Source: Acidobacteriota bacterium (GTDB taxonomy: Bacteria; Acidobacteriota; Aminicenantia; UBA2199). From it: DNA of 9,937 nt. The stretch is from the NCBI GenBank assembly GCA_028749105.1, contig JAQUQF010000045.1, positions 1-9,937 of the forward strand, given 5' to 3'. Of the stretch, positions 1-5,816 are shown piece by piece. Position 1 is the first letter of the stretch; each line of letters opens with the position of its first letter. The position numbers and the translations under genes were made by a program. Under the pieces are notes generated by a model. That model saw only the letters and a list, made by a program, of their open reading frames with translations. It was not told the origin of the DNA and searched no databases.

Positions 1-154
1 CAATGTCACGCCGGCCAACGAGTTGATCAAGGTCCTGCGCAAAAAGGATGAGCCCGTCCTGGAGGCGGTCGCCTATAAGGGCGACGGGGTGGTCGACACC
101 CTCAAGGCCATTTCCAAGCTGATCATGACCGAAGTCAAGAACAAGATCGGCTGA
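1..154 (+). CDS. MglA/Arf-like small GTPase, C-terminal fragment (5' end outside window)
   Basis: Only the last 50 residues are visible, in the frame beginning at base 2 and ending at TGA 152-154. The stretch reads ...ELIKVLRKKDEPVLEAVAYK, then GDGVVDTLKAISKLI. This matches what I know of the C-terminus of MglA-type GTPases: a short helix, then 'EAVA.tG.GVfdTLKAvaKLvl'. MglA proteins are cytoplasmic Ras/Arf-like GTPases that set cell polarity and motility in Myxococcus; homologues are widespread in other bacteria with unknown roles. The EAVAYKG segment would be the G5-like guanine-contact loop. The P-loop and switch regions lie outside the window, so GTPase activity cannot be verified. The stop codon abuts the GTG start of the radical SAM gene, suggesting one transcript. 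Assignment is by remembered family pattern on a short fragment. Confidence 0.7.
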   Translation, partial: NVTPANELIKVLRKKDEPVLEAVAYKGDGVVDTLKAISKLIMTEVKNKIG

Positions 155-1486
155 GTGAGCCGTTTCACCTGCGACTGGATCTTCAATATCCTGGTGGTCC
201 TCTGCGATGGCAAGGTTGTCTGCGGCTGCGCCGATCCCCGCGGGGAAAGGCCGTTGGGGCACTTGCGCGAGTCCAGCCTCAATGAGATCTGGCGCAGTGA
301 AAAGGTAAAGAGCATCCGCCGGGAGTTGAATGGCGGGTTTTCCGGATTCTGCGGACACTGCGGCTTGAAGCGCCCCCTGGGCGACGACGAACCCGTTCCG
401 CAGCAGCCGGTCGACCTGGAAATCCTGCCCCGGATTTTTTTTGAACCCACGGTCGTATGCAACCTCGACTGCTTCCAGGCGGTATGCGCGCCGGGAGCCA
501 GACTGGCTGCCACGCGGGAGAGGAAAACGTTCCCCATGGACGAGTTCAAAACCCTGCTGGCCGATGTCGGCCCCAAGCTGGTCCGCCTTGATTTCTTCAA
601 CTACGGCGAACCCTTCCTCCATCCCCGGGCATTGGACATGATCGAGCACGTGAAGGCGGCATATCCCCATGTCTATCTGTACACCAGCACCAATGGCCTG
701 CTGCTCGATGGCGAAAAGATCGCGCGCCTGGCGCGCTCGGGGATCGATGAAGTCACCTTTTCGGTCGACGGCCCCGACCAGCGCACGTATGAACGCTATC
801 GCCGCGGCGGCGACTTCGCCAGGGTTTTGGGGAGCATGAAAGCCCTGGCCAAGGAAAAGCGCCTTCTCGGCCGGGAGGTGCCGTTCATCAATTGGCGGTA
901 TATCCTGTTCAAATGGAACGATTCCTTCTGGAAAATGTCCCGGGCCAGGCGCCTGGCCGTCAGGACCGGCGTTGACCGTCTTACCTGGGAAATCACCGAC
1001 CACCCCCCCGCGGCGGCTTCCCGCAAATTCCGGCCCGGGAGCCCAGCCTGGAAGCGGATCTACCACGAGATCTGGGACTCGAGCCAGATCGGTTCGGCGC
1101 TCCCCGGCAAACGCTTCATTGCCCGCATCCGGCCCGTACGCTCAGTAGTGGCCGCACGGCGCGGGGAGAAAGCGGAGCTGGAAGCGGTCGTGAAAAACCG
1201 CGGCGGCGCCACCTGGATCACCCGTGCTTTTTCTGGGAGGCGCTGGGTCCGGCTGGGCGCCCAGCTTCATGACCTGAACGGCAGGCTGCTCGACCTGAAT
1301 TACGCCAGGGCTTTCCTGCCGCGTCCCCTGGTCGGCGGCGAGAGCGTCAGGATGACGATCGAGCTGCCGGCAGCGGCTCTGGCAGGGGAGTACCGGCTGA
1401 AGCTGGACATGGTCAGCGAGGGGAACGACTGGTTCGAGAACGGCGGCTCACCCGTCTCCTGGGTCTCCTTCTCGGTCAGCGAATAG
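155..1486 (+). CDS. Radical SAM protein with N-terminal SPASM-like cysteine cluster and C-terminal beta-sandwich-like domain
   Basis: A 443-residue protein of unknown substrate. Residues 1-75 resemble a SPASM/auxiliary-cluster segment: C17 and G19 (C-D-G-K), C23, C25, D27, a G-L-EIW helix around 42-47, then C66-x2-C69. The radical SAM core follows at about 95-280. It has E97-P-T before C102-x3-C106-x4-C111, NYGEP at 149-153 (equivalent of the GGE motif) and SVDG at 203-206. In most SPASM enzymes the auxiliary domain follows the core, so this order is reversed. The cluster spacing Cx3Cx4C is one residue longer than the classical Cx3Cx2C. Residues about 330-443 form a third region that looks like an Ig-like beta-sandwich (V-x-N-x-G-x-x-W, LGAQLHDLNGR, GEYRLKLDMVSEGNDWF). 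The GTG start directly follows the GTPase TGA and has no clear Shine-Dalgarno site, so translational coupling is likely. No internal Met before residue 128 would keep the N-terminal cysteines. Family level is secure; function is not. Confidence 0.85.
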   Translation: MSRFTCDWIFNILVVLCDGKVVCGCADPRGERPLGHLRESSLNEIWRSEKVKSIRRELNGGFSGFCGHCGLKRPLGDDEPVPQQPVDLEILPRIFFEPTVVCNLDCFQAVCAPGARLAATRERKTFPMDEFKTLLADVGPKLVRLDFFNYGEPFLHPRALDMIEHVKAAYPHVYLYTSTNGLLLDGEKIARLARSGIDEVTFSVDGPDQRTYERYRRGGDFARVLGSMKALAKEKRLLGREVPFINWRYILFKWNDSFWKMSRARRLAVRTGVDRLTWEITDHPPAAASRKFRPGSPAWKRIYHEIWDSSQIGSALPGKRFIARIRPVRSVVAARRGEKAELEAVVKNRGGATWITRAFSGRRWVRLGAQLHDLNGRLLDLNYARAFLPRPLVGGESVRMTIELPAAALAGEYRLKLDMVSEGNDWFENGGSPVSWVSFSVSE

Positions 1487-1501
1487 AAAAGGTTTTCGGC
1501 G

Positions 1502-2740
1502 TCAGGGCGTCATGATGGCCGATTCCCGGCCGTTGCCTTTCCAGGATTCGATGACGGCCCCCAGGCGCTTGACCCCTTCCTCGATCTCGGCCATGCTGGA
1601 GTATGAGAAATTCATGCGGAAGGAGTTGTGACCGCCGCCGTCGGGATAGAACGCCGTGCCCACCACGTAAGCCACCTTTTTTTCGATGGCGGCGTGGAAC
1701 ATCTCGCCGGCGTCCATGTCCTCCGGCAGGGTGACCCACAGGAACAATCCGCCCTGGGGGTGGGTCCACTTCAGGCCGGGAAGCTTGGGCATGTACTTGG
1801 AGAGCATGGAGATCATGAAATCGCGCTTCTCCCGGTAGGCCTTGATGATGACGGTGATCTGCTTCTCCAGCAGGCCGCTGTGCAGGTATTCGTAGAGGAT
1901 GGCCTGGTTGAAAGGGGGAGAGCACAAGTCGACCGACTGCTTGGCCGTCACCGCCTTTTGGATCAATTCGTTGGGGCCGGCCATCCAGCCGAGGCGGAAG
2001 CCGGGCAGCAGGATCTTGCTGAAGGTGAAGAGGCCGAGGACGCGCTCCGGGTTCATGCCGAGCAGCGACGGTTCGGTCTTGCCCTCGAAGCGCAGCTGGC
2101 GATAGGGGGAATCCTCGACGATCAGCAGGTCGTATTTCTCGGCGATGCGGATGAGTTCCTTCCTGCGCTTCAGGGGCATGGTGATGCCCGAGGGGTTCTG
2201 GAAATCGGGTATCTCGTAGATGAACTTCGGCTTGATGCCCTTGGCGCCGAGTTTCTCGATCTCCGCTTCCAGCAGGGTGGTTTGCGTCCCTTCCGCGTCC
2301 TGATCGATGCCGATCATCTTCGCCCCGTACGAGTGAAAGGCCTGGATGGCGCCGACGTAGGTGGGGCGGCTGGTCAGGACAACGTCGCCCGGGTCGACGA
2401 AGATCTTGCCGGTCAGGTCCAGCCCCTGCTGCGACGAGGTGACGATCAGCAGGTGGTTGCTGGTGATGTTCACCCCGTCTTTCTGCATCAGCTTGGCCAG
2501 CTCCTCGCGCAGGCGGTTGTCGCCCTCGGTGGGGCCGTACTGCAGGGCGGTCTTGCCCTCCCTTTCCATGACGATCCGCGACATCTCCTTGATCTCCTCG
2601 ACCGGGAAGAGGTCGGGGGCGGGCAGGCCGCCGGCGAACGAGATGATCCCCGGTTTGGCGGTGAGCTTCAGCAGCTCGCGGATCTCGGAGCGCTTCATTC
2701 CCTTGGCGTTATTTGAAAAGAACGGCATGTAATTGACCAC
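1502..2740 (-). CDS. PLP-dependent class I/II aminotransferase, LysN/2-aminoadipate aminotransferase-like
   Basis: A 412-residue fold-type I aminotransferase, expected to be cytoplasmic, moving an amino group between an amino acid and a 2-oxo acid through PLP. Visible motifs in order: FAGGLPAPDLFP (35-46), typical of the LysN/MocR-like subgroup; QYGPTEG (67-73); QNPSG with N182; VEDSPY with D210 and Y213; FSKILLPGFRLGW with the Schiff-base lysine K242 and R249; SFRMNFS with R375, the expected substrate-carboxylate arginine. Length fits the family. The subgroup includes 2-aminoadipate and broad aromatic/branched-chain aminotransferases, so the substrate cannot be fixed from sequence. The start is GTG at 2740, with AAGGAGG (plus-strand 2746-2752) five bases upstream; an ATG four codons later is a less well-placed alternative. 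The gene is monocistronic, ends 15 bp from the end of the radical SAM gene (convergent), and has its own promoter. Confidence 0.9.
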   Translation of the reverse strand: MVNYMPFFSNNAKGMKRSEIRELLKLTAKPGIISFAGGLPAPDLFPVEEIKEMSRIVMEREGKTALQYGPTEGDNRLREELAKLMQKDGVNITSNHLLIVTSSQQGLDLTGKIFVDPGDVVLTSRPTYVGAIQAFHSYGAKMIGIDQDAEGTQTTLLEAEIEKLGAKGIKPKFIYEIPDFQNPSGITMPLKRRKELIRIAEKYDLLIVEDSPYRQLRFEGKTEPSLLGMNPERVLGLFTFSKILLPGFRLGWMAGPNELIQKAVTAKQSVDLCSPPFNQAILYEYLHSGLLEKQITVIIKAYREKRDFMISMLSKYMPKLPGLKWTHPQGGLFLWVTLPEDMDAGEMFHAAIEKKVAYVVGTAFYPDGGGHNSFRMNFSYSSMAEIEEGVKRLGAVIESWKGNGRESAIMTP

Positions 2741-2784
2741 GGCATCCTCCTTGTGGATGATGAAATCGTGAACGGCAGATTTTC

Positions 2785-2813
2785 AATATAGTACAATCGC
2801 GGCGGTTTTGCAA
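2785..2813 (-). promoter_or_regulatory. Sigma70-type promoter of the aminotransferase gene
   Basis: On the minus strand a -35 TTGCAA (2808-2813), a 17-bp spacer and a -10 TATATT (2785-2790) precede the aminotransferase. Transcription should start near 2778, leaving a leader of about 38 nt that contains the AAGGAGG ribosome binding site. Spacing is ideal and both hexamers are close to consensus. Prediction only. Confidence 0.6.
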
Positions 2814-2825
2814 GTCCCGAGGATG

Positions 2826-2853
2826 GTGACGCGTGATGCGTGATGAGTAAGAA
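2826..2853. repeat. Heptanucleotide tandem array, consensus GTRAYGC (copy A)
   Basis: Consecutive 7-bp units GTGACGC, GTGATGC, GTGATGA and a degenerate GTAAGAA. The same unit family occurs a second time at 5761-5788 in another intergenic region, so it is a dispersed repeat and not a chance run. Confidence 0.65.
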
Positions 2854-2889
2854 TATCAACGATAACAAAAAATCATAAAGGCCTTTGTT

Positions 2890-2931
2890 TTGGTCATTGG
2901 AATTTGGTGCTTGGTGCTTGGTGCTTGGAAA
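2890..2931. repeat. Heptanucleotide tandem array, consensus TTGGNNN (six units)
   Basis: Six perfectly phased heptads: TTGGTCA, TTGGAAT, TTGGTGC three times, TTGGAAA. All lie between the aminotransferase and transporter promoters. The heptad period recalls the short tandemly repeated repetitive (STRR) heptamers of cyanobacteria, one of which I recall as TTGGTCA. Similar intergenic strings, read in reverse as CCAAGCACCAAATTCCAA, are familiar to me from many environmental genomes. Function unknown. Confidence 0.8.
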
Positions 2932-2948
2932 TTTATTCTTACCATTTT

Positions 2949-2976
2949 TTGTAAAATCAAAACAATCTGATATATT
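2949..2976 (+). promoter_or_regulatory. Probable promoter of the EamA transporter gene (leaderless)
   Basis: TTGTAA (2949-2954), a 16-bp spacer and TATATT (2971-2976). The -10 box ends six bases before the ATG at 2983, so transcription should begin at or next to the start codon. An in-frame TGA at 2968-2970 rules out an upstream start, and no Shine-Dalgarno sequence is present. Both facts agree with a leaderless mRNA. Confidence 0.5.
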
Positions 2977-2982
2977 CACGCC

Positions 2983-3831
2983 ATGGCATTGTTGCTGATC
3001 ACGTCATTCATCTGGGCTTTTTCGTTCGGGCTGGTCAAAAGATATTTGGGCGGCGTGGACTCCGGTTTCATCGCCTTTGCCCGCCTGGCCCTGGCGCTGC
3101 TCCTTTTCCTCCCCCTGTGGCGGCCGCGCAACGTTCCTGTCGCCACGGCGCTGCGCCTGCTAGGCATCGGCATGGTCGAGTTCGGTTTGATGTACGTCTT
3201 TTACATCCAGGCCTTCCATTTCCTGGCCGCCCATCAGGTGGCATTGTTCACCGTCTTCACCCCGCTGTACGTGGCGGCCATCGACGATGCGCTGGATGGG
3301 CGCTTCCGGCCGCTCCACTTCTGGACGGCGCTGCTGGCCGTTGCCGGCACCGCGGTGATCGTGTACTCGGGGTTGGGGAGGGCGGGCCTGCTTTCTGGCT
3401 TTTTTCTTGTCCAGGCTTCCAATGCCTGCTTTGCTATTGGTCAGCTCTGGTATCGCCGGCTGTCCGTCGCCGGCAGGAATTGGCGGGACCGCGACGCCTT
3501 CGCCTGGCTCTACCTGGGGGGGACGGCCTCAGCGGCCATGGCCATGCTCGCTTCCCCGGGAACGCTCCATCTGCGCCTGGGGGCGGGCCAGCTGCTGGTT
3601 CTCCTCTACCTGGGACTGCTGGCCTCCGGCGTGGGTTTTTTTCTCTGGAATATCGGCTCTTCCCGGGTTTCCGTCGGCATGCTGGCCGTGATGAACAACC
3701 TCAAGGTCCCCCTGGCTGTTGCCGTCTCGCTGCTTTTTTTTCGGGAGCATGCCGACTTGGTCCGCTTGACGATCGGCGGCGGGGCCATTCTGCTGGCCCT
3801 TTACTTGAATGCCCGAAATAAAACAAACTAA
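2983..3831 (+). CDS. EamA/DMT-superfamily membrane transporter
   Basis: A 282-residue integral membrane protein with the length and pattern of the drug/metabolite transporter superfamily: two tandem EamA repeats and about ten hydrophobic segments. The first repeat starts at once with TM1 (residues 2-16, ending WAFSFG). Further segments lie near 28-45, 57-75, 84-103 and 112-130; the second repeat covers about 135-276, with FFLVQASNACFAIG at 140-153, a WNIG at 222-225 and a final helix at 262-276. The tail is short and basic (NARNKTN). Family members export amino acids, amines or metabolites, or act as nucleotide-sugar carriers; nothing here identifies the substrate. ATG 2983 is the only ATG after an in-frame stop at 2968. 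The gene stands alone, divergent from the aminotransferase. A functional link with that enzyme, such as amino-acid export, is possible but only inferred. Confidence 0.88.
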   Translation: MALLLITSFIWAFSFGLVKRYLGGVDSGFIAFARLALALLLFLPLWRPRNVPVATALRLLGIGMVEFGLMYVFYIQAFHFLAAHQVALFTVFTPLYVAAIDDALDGRFRPLHFWTALLAVAGTAVIVYSGLGRAGLLSGFFLVQASNACFAIGQLWYRRLSVAGRNWRDRDAFAWLYLGGTASAAMAMLASPGTLHLRLGAGQLLVLLYLGLLASGVGFFLWNIGSSRVSVGMLAVMNNLKVPLAVAVSLLFFREHADLVRLTIGGGAILLALYLNARNKTN

Positions 3832-3834
3832 TCA

Positions 3835-3964
3835 GTGGTAGTGATAGTGATAGTGTTAATGACAGCAAATGAACGACCTCTGGCGATAATTTCTATCGCT
3901 TTGGGCAGTAGGGTTCACTAGATCGCTCTGATTTTCTTGCAACCACTACCACTATCACTATCAC
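3835..3964. repeat. Composite inverted repeat with GTGRTA hexad arms
   Basis: The left arm (3835-3855) is GTGGTA followed by GTGATAGTGATAGTG. The right arm (3944-3964) is CACTAC followed by CACTATCACTATCAC. The 15-bp cores 3841-3855 and 3950-3964 are complementary in a shifted register; taken unshifted, all 21 bases pair except two positions, one of which could be a G-U pair in RNA. The 88-bp interior is AT-rich and holds a smaller hairpin, GCGATA (3883-3888) with TATCGC (3894-3899) around a five-base loop. No open frame of note. It could be a small non-coding mobile-type element, a bidirectional transcription end signal or two repeat arrays in opposite orientation. Confidence 0.7.
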
Positions 3965-4011
3965 TTTTGTTCGGGAATGAGACAAATAGCTAAACTCTGC
4001 CCGTCAAAAAA

Positions 4012-4032
4012 CAGTATAATGGTCTTATACTG
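4012..4032 (+). promoter_or_regulatory. sppA promoter -10 box within a perfect dyad (operator candidate)
   Basis: A consensus TATAAT at 4015-4020 lies 34 bp before the sppA ATG. It sits inside a perfect inverted repeat with 8-bp arms, CAGTATAA (4012-4019) and TTATACTG (4025-4032), around TGGTC. No good -35 hexamer exists at 15-19 bp upstream (sequence around AAACTC). A dyad over the -10 and start region is the usual position for a repressor operator, and the missing -35 would fit an activator-dependent promoter. The regulator is unknown. Confidence 0.55.
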
Positions 4033-4054
4033 AGGATTTTTAAAGGAGAACCAC

Positions 4055-5743
4055 ATGAAACGAGGCGCGTTGATCGCCCTGCTGGTGATCATTGTCATCC
4101 TGCTGGGCATTTTCATATTGGGCGGGTTCATCTACCTGCAGTTCACCCAGGAGCCTTATGTTCCCCAGAAGGCCTACCTGAAGATCGACCTGGGAGGAGC
4201 CATCGGCGAGACCGCTCCGGCCCGCTTCCCCGCCATGAAGGGCGGCGCCCTTTCCATTCATGACCTCTGGTACCAGCTGGAGCGGGCGGCCCGCGATGAA
4301 CGCATCAAGGGTGTGATGCTGCGGGTCCAATACCTGGACACCGGCTTTGCCAAGGTCGAGGAGATCGGCCGCCTGATCCGGAAATTCTCCGCCAGCAAGA
4401 AGCCGGTGGCGGCTTTCATCATCGATGGCGGGCTCAAGGAGTACTACCTCGCCTCCTTTGCCGACAAGGTCATCATGTTCAGGGGGGGGATGCTTTCGAT
4501 CAGCGGTCTGGGCGCCGAGGCGCTCTTCCTGAAGAACACCCTCTCCAAGCTCGGCGTTCAGGCCGAGATCTTCCATATCGGCGAGTACAAGACCGCGGCC
4601 AACACCTTCACCGAGGAGCGCATGACCCCGGCCCATCGCGAGTCGACCCAGGTGCTCATCGACGACCTCTACCAGGCGGTGATCGAGGGGATCGCCGCCA
4701 ACCGCAAGCTGGATGCCGCCACGATCAAGGATGTACTCGACCGTTCGCCGCTGGCCAATGAAGAATACGTCAAGGCCGGGCTGATCGACTCCGTGGGCTG
4801 CGAGGACGACCTGTTCCATTCGCTTCCCGCCACCTACCCCGAGGTCGAGTTCAAGACATATTCCAAGACCCGCTCGCCCCTGCCGTTCGGCGGCAGCAAG
4901 AAGATCGCCGTCATATTCGCCTCGGGCGAGATCAACATGGGCGGCAGTGGCGGCAGCTCCATGACCGGCGGCGACGTGCTGGGCGCCGACACCCTGGCCG
5001 GGCAGCTGCGCCAGGCGCGCAACAACTCGGCGGTCAAGGCCGTCGTGCTGCGCGTCGACAGCCCCGGGGGCTCGGCCATCGCTTCCGACATCATCCTGCG
5101 CGAGGCCGAGCTGCTGGCCCAGAAGAAGCCGCTGGTCATCTCCATGTCAGACGTGGCCGCCTCCGGGGGCTACTGGATCGCCCTGTCGGCCCAGAAGATA
5201 TTCGCCCAGCCGCAGACGATCACCGGCTCGATCGGCGTCGTCTCCGGCAAGTTCGTCCTGAAGGGCCTGTATGACAAGATCGGCGTCACCAAGGAGATCG
5301 TCACGACCTCGGAATACGCCGGCATGTACTCGGATTACAAGCCCTTCAGCGAAGGCGAGAAACAAAAGGTGCTGGCCGACATGGAGCGCATTTACACGGA
5401 GTTCCTGAAGAAGGTCGCCGCCAACCGCAAGATGACTGTGGCCGAAGTGGACAAGATCGCCCGCGGCCGGGTGTGGAGCGGCCGCTCGGCCCTGAAGCTG
5501 CACCTGATCGACAGCCTGGGCGGATTAAGCGACGCCCTGGAAGAGGCCCGGAAGCTGGCGCGCATCCCGCAGAGCGAGAAATTCGGCGTGCGCATCTACC
5601 CGCAGAAGAAATCGTTCTTTGAGATGATCTCCGAGCTGGCCGACATCAAAGCTCAGAACCCGCTCGACGTCAAGGCGAGGCTGCAGGCCTACCAGCGCTT
5701 TTTCCCGGCCATGGCCATGCCCTTCGCCATCCGCTGCTTTTGA
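4055..5743 (+). CDS. sppA: Signal peptide peptidase SppA, long (67K) type
   Basis: A 562-residue inner-membrane protease that degrades signal peptides left after secretion. A single N-terminal transmembrane segment (residues 5-29) follows MKR, and the rest should lie outside the cytoplasm. Two S49-type domains are present, as in the E. coli enzyme: an N-terminal one at about 40-270 and a C-terminal one at about 283-500. The catalytic dyad can be read: lysine K179 in GEYKTAANTF of the first domain and serine S370 in DVAASGGYW of the second. SPGGS (336-340) and TGSIGV (390-395) are the usual oxyanion/substrate-groove motifs. The last 50 residues are less conserved and end in CF. Start choice is firm: AAAGGAG (4042-4048) lies six bases before ATG 4055. 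The gene is monocistronic behind a dyad-containing promoter, and converges on the hypothetical gene at 5817. Confidence 0.95.
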   Translation: MKRGALIALLVIIVILLGIFILGGFIYLQFTQEPYVPQKAYLKIDLGGAIGETAPARFPAMKGGALSIHDLWYQLERAARDERIKGVMLRVQYLDTGFAKVEEIGRLIRKFSASKKPVAAFIIDGGLKEYYLASFADKVIMFRGGMLSISGLGAEALFLKNTLSKLGVQAEIFHIGEYKTAANTFTEERMTPAHRESTQVLIDDLYQAVIEGIAANRKLDAATIKDVLDRSPLANEEYVKAGLIDSVGCEDDLFHSLPATYPEVEFKTYSKTRSPLPFGGSKKIAVIFASGEINMGGSGGSSMTGGDVLGADTLAGQLRQARNNSAVKAVVLRVDSPGGSAIASDIILREAELLAQKKPLVISMSDVAASGGYWIALSAQKIFAQPQTITGSIGVVSGKFVLKGLYDKIGVTKEIVTTSEYAGMYSDYKPFSEGEKQKVLADMERIYTEFLKKVAANRKMTVAEVDKIARGRVWSGRSALKLHLIDSLGGLSDALEEARKLARIPQSEKFGVRIYPQKKSFFEMISELADIKAQNPLDVKARLQAYQRFFPAMAMPFAIRCF

Positions 5744-5760
5744 GAATTCAGCGGGAAATC

Positions 5761-5788
5761 GTGAGGCGTAACGCGTAACACGTGACAA
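5761..5788. repeat. Heptanucleotide tandem array, consensus GTRAYGC (copy B)
   Basis: Four phased 7-bp units, GTGAGGC, GTAACGC, GTAACAC, GTGACAA, in the 73-bp gap between the convergent sppA and hypothetical genes. They are related to the units at 2826-2853. A short AGCAAGC run follows. No T-rich terminator is visible in this gap. Confidence 0.65.
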
Positions 5789-5816
5789 GCAGCAAGCAAG
5801 GTCCGATCAGCGAAAT

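Larger units (their letters stand above)
2741..2982. other. Divergent intergenic region, AT-rich relative to genes
   Basis: These 242 bp separate the divergent aminotransferase and transporter genes. They contain the aminotransferase promoter (2785-2813), a GTRAYGC heptad array (2826-2853), a TTGGNNN heptad array (2890-2931) and the probable transporter promoter (2949-2976). The stretch 2850-2889 is AT-rich with no recognisable element. A short minus-strand open frame crosses the region but is made largely of the repeat units and is not a credible gene. Confidence 0.7.

Noticed and set aside
152..157. In-frame TGA as a selenocysteine codon fusing the GTPase and radical SAM proteins
   Set aside because: Both sides are complete family ends and starts, GTG follows at once, and no SECIS-like hairpin is apparent directly downstream.
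155..1486. Radical SAM protein as a peptide-modifying (RiPP) maturase
   Set aside because: A SPASM-like region suggests it, but no small precursor-peptide gene, transporter or protease of such a cluster is visible next to it.
1628..2716. 362-codon plus-strand open frame opposite the aminotransferase
   Set aside because: Antisense shadow; the minus-strand aminotransferase has all catalytic residues, while this frame has none.
2820..2940. CRISPR array
   Set aside because: Units are only 7 bp, contiguous and without spacers; no cas gene is present.
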